A stretch of 64,000 nt of DNA from Isoetes taiwanensis (taxonomy: Eukaryota > Streptophyta > Lycopodiopsida > Isoetales > Isoetaceae). A program made the translations under genes and the position numbers. Each line of letters begins with the position of its first letter. Position 1 is the first letter of the stretch. The stretch spans positions 4,216,483 to 4,280,482 of the forward strand of contig JAJEKV010000071.1 of the NCBI GenBank assembly GCA_021234155.1, given 5' to 3'. This document shows positions 1-12,069 of this stretch, one piece after another. The notes below the pieces were generated by a model. That model was given only the letters and a program-made list of their open reading frames with translations. It searched no databases and was not told the DNA's origin.

Positions 1-41
1 GGGAATTTGTTTTCTCTCAACGTGCAAACAGAGAACAAGAT

Positions 42-999
42 GTGAACAAGCTAAATGATATTACGTTTCAACATCACATCAAGTTCTACTTGAAGAATGG
101 AGAGAGCCTTTTGCAGGGAAAGAAGTACACTACAACTAAAGAGTGGAGTCCGGTAGAGGGATTGCGCTTCCTTAAATCTGTTACAGACACTAGTTCCATG
201 GAATGTGCTGAGCAATTTCCTCTAAAAAATCCAAAAGTGTCAAAGCAGCAGAAAAGTACCCGTTACTTCCTTGAAATCCATTGGAAATGGAATTTCCACG
301 GGTTTTAAGTACTTCACTGAAGAAGACCAAATGTGGTGGAGAGGCTTCTTTCTAGAACAAAAGACTGTGATTCAGAACCTAGCTCTGAGGCAGTTGCAAG
401 AACCTTTTGAGTGGCCTAATGCTTTCCACCCAACACAGGACCAGGTAGGTCAAAGCATTGCTGCGAGGCAGTTCGCTAAAGTCTGAGAAGATGATGAGGA
501 CCGGGTCATGTACCTCGGACCAAGACGCAAGAATGAGCTTGCAGGTAATGTTACAGAAATTACCAAAGGTATGTTGATTGCTCTTCCGACTGAGGAGGAT
601 GAAAAGGGGAGACCTTTTTGGATAGCCAAAGTACTTGACACAATCAAAGAGGAAGGTCTGTTGACTAAACTCAAGATTCATTGGCTTGCTACATGTTCAG
701 AAAATGCTTTTGAAGGTAGGTATGAGCTAGAAATGAGAAGTCAAGGAAAGGGCAAAAAGGCCAAGAAAGTTGGATGTAGGGATGAGCTAGACTTACGGCA
801 AGTGAGTATTCTGTGTTATGATTTCAAATTGAAATCAGACAATCGTTTACGCCAGAGAACAATTAACTTGCTTAAGAAGGCTTGTAACTACGAAGAAGAA
901 GATGAAGAAGAGGTTGGGAATGCTTCACCGTCTGTTGATAGTGATGAGGAAGATAACTCAAGCACTTCCTCAAGTGACAGTGAAAGAAGTGAAAGCTGA
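42..999 (+). pseudogene. C-terminal remnant of a DUF7869-type transposase-like protein with BAH-like tail
   Basis: Three reading pieces (42-308, 271-486, 508-999) read as one protein broken by a frameshift near 271-308 and an in-frame TGA at 484-486. The first part (FKF-like core, then a lysine, then EWSPVEGL) resembles the segment downstream of the catalytic core in the DUF7869-like copies at 48.6 and 62.1 kb. The 508-999 part (KGMLIALPTEED, then FWIAKV) looks like a BAH-type beta domain, and it ends in an acidic serine-rich tail. The family resemblance is inference from short motifs. No catalytic part lies in the window, so the element probably extends off the left edge. Confidence 0.45.
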
Positions 1000-1309
1000 C
1001 GAAGATGGCATAAACGAGCATGAAGATGTCTTGGATCCCTCTCTTATCACTCCTCACACTTTTGCACATAACTGAGTCTTAGGAAAAAAGAAGTAAATTT
1101 TGAATGTGAATATGAAGATTTTATCTTCAATTTTGAAAATACTACTATTTCAGTTGTAAGCTTCACTTCGATTTTTGGTTAAAATTTATGTTCTCTTAAA
1201 TTAGAGGTTTGCTCTAAAAAGATAATTCTATCCCCTTTTTGCAGAAAAATAGGGAATCTTCAAGGAATATTCCTTTTGCTCCCATTTCAATGATTTGCTC
1301 CCGTTTCAA
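1000..1309. other. AT-rich spacer, nothing recognised
   Basis: Noncoding stretch between the DUF7869-type remnant and the start of gypsy gag similarity. No ORF, LTR end or primer site could be recognised, so the 5' LTR of the gypsy element is missing here. Confidence 0.4.
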
Positions 1310-1332
1310 ATGCAATCTTATTAGAGGAGTTT

Positions 1333-1842
1333 ATGAGGTTGAGATTAAATGTTCCAAGGATAACAGAAAGACAAGCGGTGGATGGATACATAGAAGGGCT
1401 CAATAGCAACATCAAAAGGTTAGTGCGGGCAATTAACCTAAAGACAATTGGGGAAGCCGAAGATAAGGATTTGAGCGTGGAAGAAGCGCCAGTTACTCCA
1501 GGGCAGAAGCAGCTACCGTACAAAGGGAAGGCAGTGGGACAATATCAACCCACACAAGCTTTCTCTATGTCAGCAGGAGGCCAGTACCAAGGGAAGGGTC
1601 AAGGAAAATCTTATGGGGAGCGCAAGCCACAGGAAGGCTTAGGAGGCAAGTCAGTTAGATTCCTTCTAGACAGCATCCTGAAAGAGAAAAGACAAGAATG
1701 TATAGAGAAGAAATTGTGCTTCAGGTGCTTCCAGCCGGGGCATCGCACACACAACTACCCCTTTATCATGCAGTCAGCATTAGCAGAGCTTATCGACTGG
1801 GAGTCACCGACGGAAGGGGATGACGAGGAAGATGACCAGTAA
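1333..1842 (+). pseudogene. gypsy gag fragment with degenerate zinc knuckle
   Basis: A 169-aa open frame matching the C-terminal half of a gypsy Gag. It has a conserved stretch with RITERQAVDGYIEGL near its start, a basic, Gln/Gly-rich linker, then one CCHC-type knuckle. In the knuckle the last cysteine is replaced by tyrosine (C-F-R-C-F-Q-P-G-H-R-T-H-N-Y). It ends in an acidic tail. A related gag scrap lies at 22,710-22,950. The N-terminal capsid part is missing, so this is a 5'-truncated relic. Confidence 0.7.
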
Positions 1843-1904
1843 GAACCCCAGGATTGCATTGAAGGTGAGTGTACAATCTGTGCTGCCATTGAGGCAGGAG
1901 AGGT

Positions 1905-2366
1905 TAGGAATCAGCCTACAGTCATTTCAGCAGAGGGAGTTATAGATAGCAAGCCATATGTCATTCTGATAGACACAAGTAGTTCGCATAATTTTGCCTC
2001 TCCAAGATTAGCTGCTCTCATGAAAAACAAGATCTTGAAGTCCAAGCCTAGGCCAGTCAGCATGGCAAGCGGTGCTATCCGCCACACTAAGGGGAGGAGA
2101 ATTAGTTTCGACATAGACCTTAGTGGAAGCAAATGGCCTATGGGGCAGAAGTCATGGACATTGGGAAATATGACCTGATAGTAGGAATGGAGTTCTTGAG
2201 ACTAGCCAAAGCTATGATAGACTGCAACAAAAATGGGATCTCTATGACGGCGCCAGACGGGAATCAATACATAGTAAAAGGTAAGAAAGTAACTTCAGCT
2301 ATGCAGTATATCTCTATGAAGCAATTGAGGAAAAATATAATAACAATAGGGTGGATTACATCCTAA
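1905..2366 (+). pseudogene. gypsy retroviral-type protease remnant
   Basis: Plus-strand reading shows a protease active-site region with D-T-S-S-S-H-N-F where the family has D-T/S-G, then the flap-like region and D-L-I-V-G-M-E-F near 2,175-2,195, typical of gypsy protease C-termini. A frameshift separates the active-site part from the 2,133-2,366 frame. The glycine-to-serine change and the frameshift argue that it is inactive. Confidence 0.6.
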
Positions 2367-2400
2367 GGCTAGAAGCAGTTGAGAGCCAAGCTTAAATCAA

Positions 2401-3920
2401 TTGCCTAGGCCGGTAGCAAGGATCATAAAGGAGTTTCATGACGTGTTTTCCGATGAAATCCGTCAGCTACCACCCTATAGGGGCGTGGAGTGTGAAATCA
2501 CACTAGCACAGGATGCTAAGCCTACCAGCAAGGCACCCTATAGGATGAGTACTCCAGAGTTGGTAGAGCTCAAGAAGCAATTACAAGAACTGCTTGAGCT
2601 CGGGTTCATAAGAGCAAGCGTCTCTCCTTTTGGAACACCCATCCTCTTCGTCAAGAAGAAAGACGGAAGTCTACGCATGTGCATTGACTATCGTCAGTCA
2701 ATAAGCAAACGATAAAGAACAAGTATGCACTGCCAAGAGCGGATGATCTAATGGACCAGCTCCAGGGAGCAAAGGTCGTCTTCAAAATTGACGGGTTATC
2801 ATCAAATAAGGATAAAGGAGGAAGATATCCATAAAACCGCTTTCAGAACGCGGTATGGCCATTATGCGTTCACGTTGATGCCTTTTGGCTTATCGAATGC
2901 GCCAGCAACATGTATGCACTTGATAAACGGCATCTTCTGGGAATTTCTAGACGAATTTTTCATCGTTTTCTTTAATGACATCCTAATCTATAGTAAGTCT
3001 ATAGAGGAGCATGTCCTGCACTTGAGTAGAGTGTTAGAGAAGCTAAGACGTCATCGGTTATATGGAAAACTCTCAAAGTGCCACTTTGCAACAGGCAGGG
3101 TAGAATACTTAGGACATGTAGTCTTAGCTAAAGGAATCTCAACAGATCCGATGAAGATAGAAGCCATAGTGGATTGGCCAGCACCGAAGAATGTGGGAGA
3201 AGTAAGAAGCTTCCTTGGCTTGGCAAGGTACTATTGCAAGTTCGTAAAGGACTTCGCGAAGTGGGCGTCCCCCTTGTCAGACCTCACTAAGTATAGAAAG
3301 GTGAAAGATTGGACACAGCATTGGCTCGAGAATGTCCAAACCTCTTTTGAGAAGCTCAAAGAGGCACTAACCACAACACCCGTCCTCACCCTTCCAGATC
3401 CAAGCAAGGATAAGCTAGTGGCAATAGATGCTAGCAAGCTAACGACGTGAGGAGTCCTCTTGCAGGAGGGAAGGGTAGTCACGTACGATTCAAAGAAGAT
3501 GAACGATGTTGAACAGCGCTACCCGACTCACGACCATGAGCTTTTGGCCATTGTGAGAGCTTTGAGGATCTGGAGGCATTATTTGTTGGGTAGGAAGTTC
3601 CAATTGGACACGGACCACTAAAGCCTCCAGTACATCTTTATGCAACTACTCTTAAACTTTAGACAAGGGAGGTGAATGGAATTTCTTGAGGAGTACGACT
3701 TCGAGATAGTGTACAAGCCAAGGAAGTTGAATGTAGTTGCCGACGCTCTCTCTCGAAGGCCATTAGAGACGAGAGTACATTGTAATGCCATATCAACACT
3801 CATAGTGAGTATGGCAAGAAGATAGAAGAGATTTTGCCATCGGACCGCGACTTTAAAGAAGTATGGGCAAGCCTCTCTAAGGAGGCAAGAACGGATAAGG
3901 AAAGGGAAAACTTCAAACAT
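2401..3920 (+). pseudogene. gypsy reverse transcriptase, RNase H and start of integrase
   Basis: The frame at 2,401-2,715 carries the RT N-terminus (fingers, ending in CIDYRQS). The frame at 2,788-3,450 carries palm motifs, with the YxDD-type catalytic box altered to F-F-N-D-I-L-I-Y-S near 2,971. RNase H follows (AIDASK, THDHELLAIV, LGRKFQLDTDH) with stops near 3,448 and 3,619 and ends with DALSRRP near 3,750. About 60 residues of the integrase N-terminal region follow (SKEARTDKER, then KEGNL). One frameshift lies near 2,700-2,790. The loss of the first catalytic aspartate of the YxDD box makes it inactive. Confidence 0.8.
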
Positions 3921-4042
3921 TTTAAGAAGGAAGGCAACCTATCTTATTATATAATAAAATTATCCTGTAAGTATGTCATGCATCAAATATGGGCGGCTCG
4001 GATTGTGCCACGTGGCATGCCAAGTGTTTTTTTTTTTTTTTT
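3583..4042. repeat. Direct repeat copy A: RNase H/integrase fragment plus poly-T tail
   Basis: About 460 bp recur almost unchanged at 7,175-7,632. Both copies begin inside the RNase H coding region and run through the integrase start into the same unrelated tail (near CCACGTGGCATGCCAAGTG). Both end at a T-run of 12-20 bases. This copy is contiguous with upstream RT, so it is the likely parent. Confidence 0.85.
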
Positions 4043-7000
4043 ATATAAATGTAAAATAGCTAGCATAATGCAACGTGTAGATAAGCAATATACAAGTGTT
4101 AACTTTTTAGTGAATAACTATTATTCTAAGTTTGAGCTTCATTAAATAAGGTAGTTGCTACCTCGGACTATGGAAGTTGGGATAGTAGTATGATAATGTG
4201 AAAACAAATTTTCTAAGATGTATCACTAAATAAATGGGCATAACTAATAGTCACTAGTCTATTGAAAACCGTGGGGCAGTGGTAGGCCATACTGGCACAT
4301 ATTCAATGCATGATCAAACTTTATGACTGATAGTATTCTAGATATTAAGGAAAGCTGGTCAAGATAGGTAATAGATTTGGTAAATCTAATGTGGGTGAGC
4401 CAATAATGTTACACAAGCGTGGGACAATTCCCAAGATGCAGTTAGACGCCTAAAATCAATGCGACGGGTAAAGGGCGGGAATGGTATGCATAGGTTAAGA
4501 TTTGTTGAGCATGGATCATTTCGTAGACCATGAACACTCTGTTTTATCTGTGGGAGAAGAAGTGGATGCGCTCCAACTGAATAGGGAGCTCCAGTGGTGT
4601 TATCTTAACTCTGATACTAGGGCTTCTGCAATGGAGAGAGCTGGAAGAGGCCGCGGCTTTGGGAATAAAAGGAACTTTGGTGATGGCAGTGGGGAGTATT
4701 TCAACAGAAGGAATGTGGCCTATAACAGAAATAAGCAGCCCAACTTTAGGCATGGCGGGCAACAATCAGAAGATTGGGTTCCGGAAACACAAGATGATGA
4801 TAGCTTTAATCAGGAGCGTGGAGATAACCAGGTAAATGAATTTATTTTCGGATGCATGGCTTCAAATGGAAGATAGGTATGATACAAATGAGATATTATA
4901 CGAAACGGGCTTAAGAGAAATAAGCTGCGGAATTGAAGGCAGAAATATTTGCATTTGAGTCTTAGATATTACCCTGATAATGATGACAGAAATATGAAGA
5001 TATAGAATATGATTAATGACCTGCTCATAAAGCTTAAAGAGAGCAACAATTTCTCGGATTTACAAGCAAAGATGAATCTGATGTATTATAAAAATGAACA
5101 GTTGATTTTATTTAATAAAGTGGGACTCAGAATAAAATGACACATGTGAGTAAGATGAATACTCTGATGAACAGCAGGTTAACAAATTCGTATGCCATTT
5201 GGATGTGGTAAATGAAGCATTAGCTACTGAATCTTCAAGGCTAAATAGATAGGATGGCTGTTTGATAGCACGATTGTATGCCAAAATAACTTGAATATGA
5301 GGCAGGATAAGGTGGAGATGGGTCTGCAGCATTAACTGATTGTACCAACATATGGATCTCTGATCTACAAGAATTGAGGGAAAGATAATAGTGAGCAAAT
5401 GGTGTAGTCATTAAAGCAAATAGGATTTTGAGGCTTACACTAACATTGGTTTTAAGAGTAAAATTCGAACTCTGTTGTAAATTACAGGTGGACATTGTTT
5501 AAACCATAGGATTTTGTTTGAGATTATGTATCTGCTCAATATATGACTATGATAGAATTAGGTTTGTGATTATGTATACTCTCTATCTGTCTATGTAATA
5601 ACTAGTCTTGATCAAGGGCATAAAAGGTACAAATGGTGAAAGGCGATAAGCCAAGAAACACCAATGTACCTTTTGGCCCTTGCATCATTACCATATTTTT
5701 GCTAATGTTTGCATGTTTGGCTGCAGGTACGGTGTTTCTTCTCCATTTGTGCTTTTTATGTCATGAGATCAAGAGTAGTGACAGGAAATACCAAAGAGGA
5801 TGTAGCAGCAAATGATCTTGTGCTAATGTATCAGTCATTTGACAAAAAACAGGTTCTGAATTTAAGTGTTTAAATATGAGAAAGGTACAAATACTATTTT
5901 CTAGTACTTCTAAGTGTATTGCAAACATGCTATAAGTGCAAAAACAGGAATTATATTGGATGTGTAGATATCATCTACAGTTTTGGAAACATGAAGGTTT
6001 CATAAGAAGACTACATAAAGACATATATTTGGATTTTGTATAACCATAAACTTTAATGATAATTATAGTATGATTATGGCTCTGAAAATATTGAATTGTT
6101 GCTGAAACTTTCATACTCTCAGATTATTACATAGTAAAATGACAGTCTTCATTGTTATGTACATGAGAGATAAATAATATTTGGGCTAATAGTGCTGAAA
6201 AGGTCAACAGTTTGATGTGAGGAGAACATCCCGAGGAATGCGATAGCTACATGATTATATTCGTAGTTTAACCATGGTAGATGAGGTCTGGTATGCAGTA
6301 AAAGGCATAAAAATACCCGAGGAAAAATATAAGATAATAATGTATGTGTTTACTTGGCCAAAATACAGGAACTATTGAACATAATGGTTTTAAATAAGTG
6401 TGAAATACTTGTTAGCTTCTCTTACTAATGTCACATGAATGTAACTGAATAGCACCCGTAAGGGAGTAAACCTTGGCATAATATATGCATAGAGAAACCA
6501 TGGCGTTTTTTTAGAGAAATACTTCCATGGCAATACGTATAGGTAATTTCGCAGGCATTCATTTACATTTACTGTGCATTATGGTTATACCTAAGTAGCC
6601 TTCATAATTATGATGGGAGGCTAAGGGAATATTCCACCGGCTTTATGTGTAAGAATATCTTGCAGAGCATATTTGATTCCGAACCGAATTTTGCCTTGAT
6701 TATTTTTCATAAGGGGCTTTTTCCTATTTTGCTAATCCGGCCTCACTTTCGGCTGGAATAGCTTTTCGGCGGGAACAACATGCTACAAGCAGTAGCTTCA
6801 GGGTTATCTTCAGACTGATCCGGTTACATTTTAGGCTTGAACGTCATGATGTATGCAGCCGCTGCTGCTAGCCGTTGCTGCTGTGTTCAGTTTATCTATC
6901 CAATATCCATGATGTAGATTCACGTCTGCTTTTTGGATTCCTCTGTTTGTAAAAAATAGGGCAAGTATGTATCCATTTGCATATGGATTCTTCGCCTCAA

Positions 7001-7174
7001 ATTATGGAGCTTACCTCTGGAAATAGTGGAGTTAGCAGTGGCTTGGCTGCTTCCTATCGTTGCCTAATGGCATACACCATGTTGGAAATGAAGACAATGC
7101 AATATATTGGTTATGCTCTCTTATTTGTCATGATTTATGTCATTAGATTCTAAGATATTTTTGATCTGTTCCAA
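4043..7174. other. 3.1-kb segment between the direct repeats, mostly unrecognised
   Basis: AT-rich sequence with one exon-like ORF (4,502-4,831, listed separately). A short hydrophobic ORF at 5,633-5,815 is bracketed by intron-like pyrimidine/CAG signals. No LTR, TIR or known domain was found. The segment lies exactly between the two copies of the 460-bp direct repeat. Confidence 0.4.
4502..4831 (+). CDS. Exon-like ORF, Arg/Gly- and Asn-rich, unrecognised
   Basis: An open frame whose central part (GRGRGFGNKRNFGDG, YNRNKQPNFRHGG) is basic and glycine/asparagine-rich and whose end (ETQDDDSFNQERGDNQ) is acidic. At 4,829-4,835 it runs into CAG|GTAAAT, a good plant 5' splice site, after which the frame decays. 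It could be an exon of a captured or host RNA-binding protein or the tail of a retroelement Gag. No family is recognised and no adjoining exon was found with confidence. Confidence 0.3.
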
Positions 7175-7632
7175 TTGTTGGGTAGGAAGTTCCAATTGGA
7201 CACGGACCACTAAAGCCTCCAGTACATCTTTATGTAACTACTCTTAAACTTTAGACAAGGGAGGTGAATGGAATTTCTTGAGGAGTACGACTTCGAGATA
7301 GTGTACAAGCCAAGGAAGTTGAATGTAGTTGCCGACGCTCTCTCTCGAAGGCCATTAGAGACGAGAGTACATTGTAATGCCATATCAACACTCATAGTGA
7401 GTATGGCAAGAAGATAGAAGAGATTTTGCCATCGGACCGCGACTTTAAAGAAGTATGGGCAAGCCTCTCTAAGGAGGCAAGAACGGATAAGGAAAGGGAA
7501 AACTTCAAACATTTTAAGAAGGAAGGCAACCTATCTTATTATATAATAAAATTATCCTGTAAGTATGTCATGCATCAAATATGGGCGGCTCGGATTGTGC
7601 CACGTAACATACCAAGTGTGTTTTTTTTTTTA
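7175..7632. repeat. Direct repeat copy B of the gypsy RNase H/integrase fragment
   Basis: Same 460 bp as 3,583-4,042, with very few differences (for example T for C near 7,232, and changes just before the poly-T). The 5' boundary falls abruptly inside RNase H coding sequence, where similarity to the gypsy element begins without upstream RT. It is a duplicated fragment, not a separate element. Confidence 0.85.
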
Positions 7633-9149
7633 AAGGTGCGGCACTATTCAAACGATGTCATAGGCGAATATACGACATAGAGGGAAGGAAACGCTGAAAT
7701 GGGCAGTTTGATTCGGTAGCGGAGTGACTTTCCATCATGATGTGAAGCGTGCTGTGATGAACAGGGTTTGCTCTGGTTTGTTGTGGTCTCTGGTGCTTAT
7801 GCCTGAATAGAGTAGGTCTTATAATGTTTATAGAAAACAGAGGGCTTTCTTAGAGCTCTTGCAAAATGGCGCATAACTTCCATTCTGCCAGGCCCCTAGC
7901 CCAGTCGATTTTTCGTTCAAGCTCATGGCAGATTAAGGCAACGACAGTCTTCCTACAAAAAAATAGGTTATTGGATGTTGTTTGGGCGCTGAATCTCGGA
8001 TCTGCTTGCCTTTGCTTTCGGTAGACACAGAACAAAAGCTCTGTGTTGTAAGACCAGAGTTGTTGCTTTAGAATGTTTACCTTCAAATTTCTCATGGAAG
8101 CAACCTCTGTTTCAAGGTTCTGGTTAATATTATGCTTCTTCAAGCTTGCAAAGCGATTTTAACAGCTTCCAAAATGCTAAATCTCAAGCAGCAAAAGCAC
8201 AAAGGAAGTGGATGTTGCTGGAGGTACATCAAGATTTGGCTTTACTTGAATCTCAATATTTTTTCTTTTGCAAAAGAATATTTGCTTATAAGATTCTTTT
8301 CTCCTTAATATAGGAGTCCCATGTGTTTGCAAGCATTTATAGGTTTCCATATAAGCTACAGACTTTTAATTCATATGATCTTGATTGAGCATACATGTTG
8401 CATCTTTTCTTGCATATTGGGTGAGCTTGATCCTCTGTACTTGCAATTTTGAAAGTGCTTACATTCTCTCCATGTCTGGTTGTTGTTGTACAATGCATTG
8501 ACCATAAATTGAGCTTTTATTTTGCAGCCAATGAGTTTAAAGACATGGCAAATTGGGGTAAGCTTTGCTTTTTAATTTGTTGCTGGGCAATTTTCTTTAC
8601 CATGCAGCTAAATGTTTTTTCCTAAATCTTCCTCGTAAAATGCCGTGCAGATCTAACTGCAGAAAGAATTCTGATTTCAAAAGGTCAATGAACTTACACA
8701 TGAAATGAGTTGCATCAGATGCTGGCACTAAAGAAGTCTATGGACTTTTGATAGTATGGACAGCATAAATGTTCTACGTATGGAGTTTTTGATAGTATGG
8801 ACAACATGAATCATTTCTACCTGTTTATACCATTTCAAAATGTCCAGCAAATCTGTATATAGAAGACAACACAGGCGCCCACAAGTTTTGCAGATCTGCA
8901 TATCGTCATGGCCGGATCTATAAATGCACATAATCGCTTTTCAAACTTCCATATCCATTCTGCTTCAATCCCTTTCTGCTTTGCCTGTTGGGTCGGTAAT
9001 GTCAATGATAGCATTACCTTGTTTGTAAAGGCTATATAATTTTGTATAAGTACAAATATAGCCTATGATACGTATTTTACTTAATAGGAAGTTGATCATT
9101 TAATTGAAGCTAAAAAGTTATATGTTCATGTGTGCTTTTGCAGGTTCGG
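7633..9149. other. AT-rich noncoding stretch
   Basis: No domain recognised. A few intron/exon-like signals occur (for example TTTGCAG at 8,519-8,525 and a GGTAAGC 30 bases later), but the intervening short frames match nothing. Possibly remains of a broken host gene or insertion. Confidence 0.3.
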
Positions 9150-10237
9150 TGTAGGTTCATCACCTTAGCATAATGCTGAGGACAGCATTATCTCTAAGCG
9201 GGGAAGAATGTGACGTTCCAGGGAAATATACGCGATCAATATGTATATTTCCGGCTCCGTCACTATACAAGTCTATCTTCATAGCCTTGTATACCATAGA
9301 TTAGTGGCATAAGATGCAAGGCTAAGTTATTTATATAACTTAGCTACCTTAGATTAAGACCATTTTCCACATAGCCTTAACCCATTGGGCACCCACCACA
9401 CGGAACCATCCTATTGGAGCCACGTGGCATAACATGTAAACCCTAACTTATAAAGGCCTAAACCCTGAACCTAGGCCTCTTTTCTGGCTCCAACAGTCTG
9501 GACATCATCTTCGCACTCTAAACTCCATTTCGAGAACCGTTTGCTGTAGCACAGCATAGCTTAGTAGCCCCTAGAGTGTGAGCGCATCAGTGAGAGAGGG
9601 AGCTACTTCGAACACCTCGAAGATCATGGAGACACCAGGAGCAGGAGGGAGTTCTTCGGGAACAGGTATTTTGGCATATAGTTCTTGATAGATCATCTAG
9701 AAGTTAGGATTCTAGATGAGTTAATATCTCATGTCTCTAGTAGAGCCGTTCTAGCACCCTAAGTTTAAATCTTGAACTCTAATCAACGAACCCTAACTAT
9801 AAGTTAAAAGTTAGATATGTATGCTTAGGTTTAGATATTACTCTCATTATGATGATGTTACGTTATATGTGATTTTGGTTGATCATGTTTGCTCCTCTTG
9901 TTTGGGGAAGGGGGTAGAGACCTAGAAGCCACTAGTAAATGATGCTTCTATTTAGATCCTTAGTACCTATTATATGCGGTCCGTGCACAAGAGCCCACCC
10001 GGCTATATGGGGACTATGGAACGGCTGAGCACCACACAACGGGGCTAGCGGCTAAAAGGATGAGGGCCCCTGCTGAGCGTGGCTACTGGGGGCCCATAGC
10101 AAGCTAGGCTCATGGCCGGTCACTTCGTGTGGGCCGGGCATGGATCCGACACCCTCTGGATCAAAGGTGCCGCCCTGATCCTCAAGAGTTGCAGGTGTCG
10201 GCCTGACTCCAGTTTTGGGGGGTTAAGTCGGGGAAGA
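9150..10237 (+). repeat. End of outer gypsy and first 1.03 kb of its 3' LTR
   Basis: A coding tail reading EDS-IISKRGRM then stop overlaps a purine-rich tract (GCGGGGAAGAA). The LTR start TGTGACGTTCC follows at 9,211. The LTR runs to 10,232 and then into GAAGA (10,233-10,237), where the inner element begins. The same LTR sequence, in reverse orientation, is seen in 10,238-11,448 and 20,310-21,063. The remaining LTR 3' part is at 21,069-21,673. Confidence 0.75.
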
Positions 10238-11448
10238 TGTGACGCTCCCTATAAAATATACAACGCCTGGCCGTACACTCCGTAGGAAATCCCCCATCCG
10301 GTCCTCCGACCGCACGGGCCCTCCGTCTATCCCGCACTCCAGGGTATCCATAGTGCGGGAGGGGGACACGAAGGTGTCTTGCGCGCCCTTCCCCTATGGG
10401 CTCCTATCATAGCGGAAGCATAAACAACGTCAGAACTAGCAATAACAATACATCATACTACCTCAAAGGGTAGCACATCAACATATCCGTAGCCACAACA
10501 GAGATATATATATGCCATAAAACGTGAGAGCTCCTACCCAAGGCTCAGACTCTTGGGGAGGTAAACTGACGGCTAGGCCTCATGATAGAGCAGACCGAGT
10601 CATAACAATGGCGGGGCTGGCTATAGACAATGGCTAGGGTTGACCACTCCATCCGCCCCTCCTGTGTATACTTTGCAGATGGGCTAAGGCATCACCCATC
10701 AAGACTCTCCGGGTTGCATCTCCCCGGTCCATCGAGGCAGGAAGGGTTGCATCTCCTCTTTCCCGGGGTCTAGAGGTTCCACGGGCGGCCCCCCGAAACA
10801 AGAGCCAGGCCAACACCAGCAGCTCTTGAGAGGCAGGGCAACACCATTGCCTCAGGAGGTGTCGGACCTATGCCCGGCCCACACGAAGTGACCGGCCAGA
10901 AGCCTAGCCCGCTATGGGGTCCCCAGTAGCCACACTCAGTAGGGACCCTCCCTCTGTATCTCCTCTAGCCCCGTTATGTAGTACTGAGTCATATCATAAC
11001 CCCCGTAGCACGATGGGTTCCTATGCACAGGCCGCATAATAATAGGAACTAAAGGGTCTAAACTAGGAGCATCACTACGTAATGGCTACTAGGTCTCTAC
11101 CCCCCTTCCCAATACAAGAGGAGCAAACATGATCAACCAACATCACACAACTTCCTATCATGATAATCATCAGATTAACATCTAACCTAATCATAAATAT
11201 CTAACTTACAGTTAGGGTTCCTTGATTAGGGTTCAAGATGTTGAATAAGGGTTCTAGGATGGCTCTACTCTAGATACGAAATACTAACTCATCTGGAGTG
11301 CTAACTTCCAGATGAACTACTAACAACACTACTCCAAATACCTGCTCCCAAAGTGCTCCCTCCTATTCCTGGCGTCTCCATGATCCTCGAAGTGGTCGAA
11401 GTAGTGCTCACTCCAAGATCGTGCACGCACTTTGGGGGCTGCTGCACT
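10238..11448 (-). repeat. 3' LTR of inner gypsy (first ~360 bp missing)
   Basis: Reverse complement corresponds to LTR positions of roughly 360 to the end. Its inner boundary at 11,447 is where similarity to the intact 5' part at 20,711-21,063 stops. It forms inverted-repeat arms of about 600 bp with the plus-oriented LTR at 9,600-10,222. Confidence 0.75.
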
Positions 11449-11529
11449 AGGCTCCCCATCTCCACGTAATGCGCTCCTTCTTGATGCTCCCCTATCACTA
11501 GCTTGCACGAGTAGCACATTACGTTAGTT

Positions 11530-12069
11530 TAATTAATAAGTTTGTGGTTTTAGGGGACCACCCCCCTAATTACCTCCTTGAGCCGAACTACTAGCTCAAG
11601 GTTATCCTACTAACTTGCACTCGATCATGGCCCCATAAGGATTTGAGCTTAAGGACCATTTAAGATGATCCTATCATTGCCCATAATCAAGTGCTACCTT
11701 GTACACGATCCCCTAGATCGAGTACACCTCAGTGCCTCATGCCCATGAGGGTTTTAAGCTAGGGAACGTCTCACGATCCCATCATCGCGCATGATCACTC
11801 AAACCTCACCATGACCCCCCCATGGTCAGGTGCGCGTGCCCCGCATCGTGGTATAGAGATCATCCGACAGATGTCCCATCATCGCCCGCCATGCCTTTCT
11901 TCCTCTTTCACATGACCCTCCTGGTCATGCGCACCCTTGATGTGTGTTGGCCTAGAGAATGCCTTTGGGGCGTATCCCATCATCGCCTACACGTCCAAGA
12001 TCCTGGGGCATGCACTCTACTGGCTAGAATGCATATGCCCCACTCAAGCTAACTAAGAAGCACACTTAG
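11530..12069 (-). repeat. 3' noncoding region of inner gypsy with degenerate tandem motif
   Basis: At least four divergent units, 80-130 bp apart, centre on a motif like GATCCCATCATCGC (near 11,667, 11,780, 11,875 and 11,970), with neighbouring CATGAT or ACGATC blocks. No coding frame. It lies between the chromodomain stop and the 3' LTR. Confidence 0.5.

Larger units (their letters stand above)
1310..10237 (+). mobile_element. Outer Ty3/gypsy retrotransposon (left part), plus strand, decayed
   Basis: Gag, protease, RT, RNase H and the first residues of integrase are read in order on the plus strand to about 4,030. A polyprotein tail (in-frame SKRGRM then stop), a purine tract and an LTR start TGTGACGTTCC follow at 9,150-9,221. 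The 3' LTR is interrupted at 10,237 by the inner element and resumes at 21,069. The 5' LTR, most of integrase and any chromodomain are not seen. About 5 kb (4,040-9,150) of unrelated sequence and a duplicated piece separate the two parts, so treating them as one element is inference. Confidence 0.6.

Noticed and set aside
5633-5815. Small ORF with a membrane-like segment
   Set aside because: No homology, no supporting exon; bracketed by intron-like sequence.
9211-11448. Inversion breakpoint between two head-to-head LTRs
   Set aside because: The 5-bp GAAGA duplication at 10,233 and 21,064 and the continuation of the plus LTR at 21,069 fit simple insertion better.
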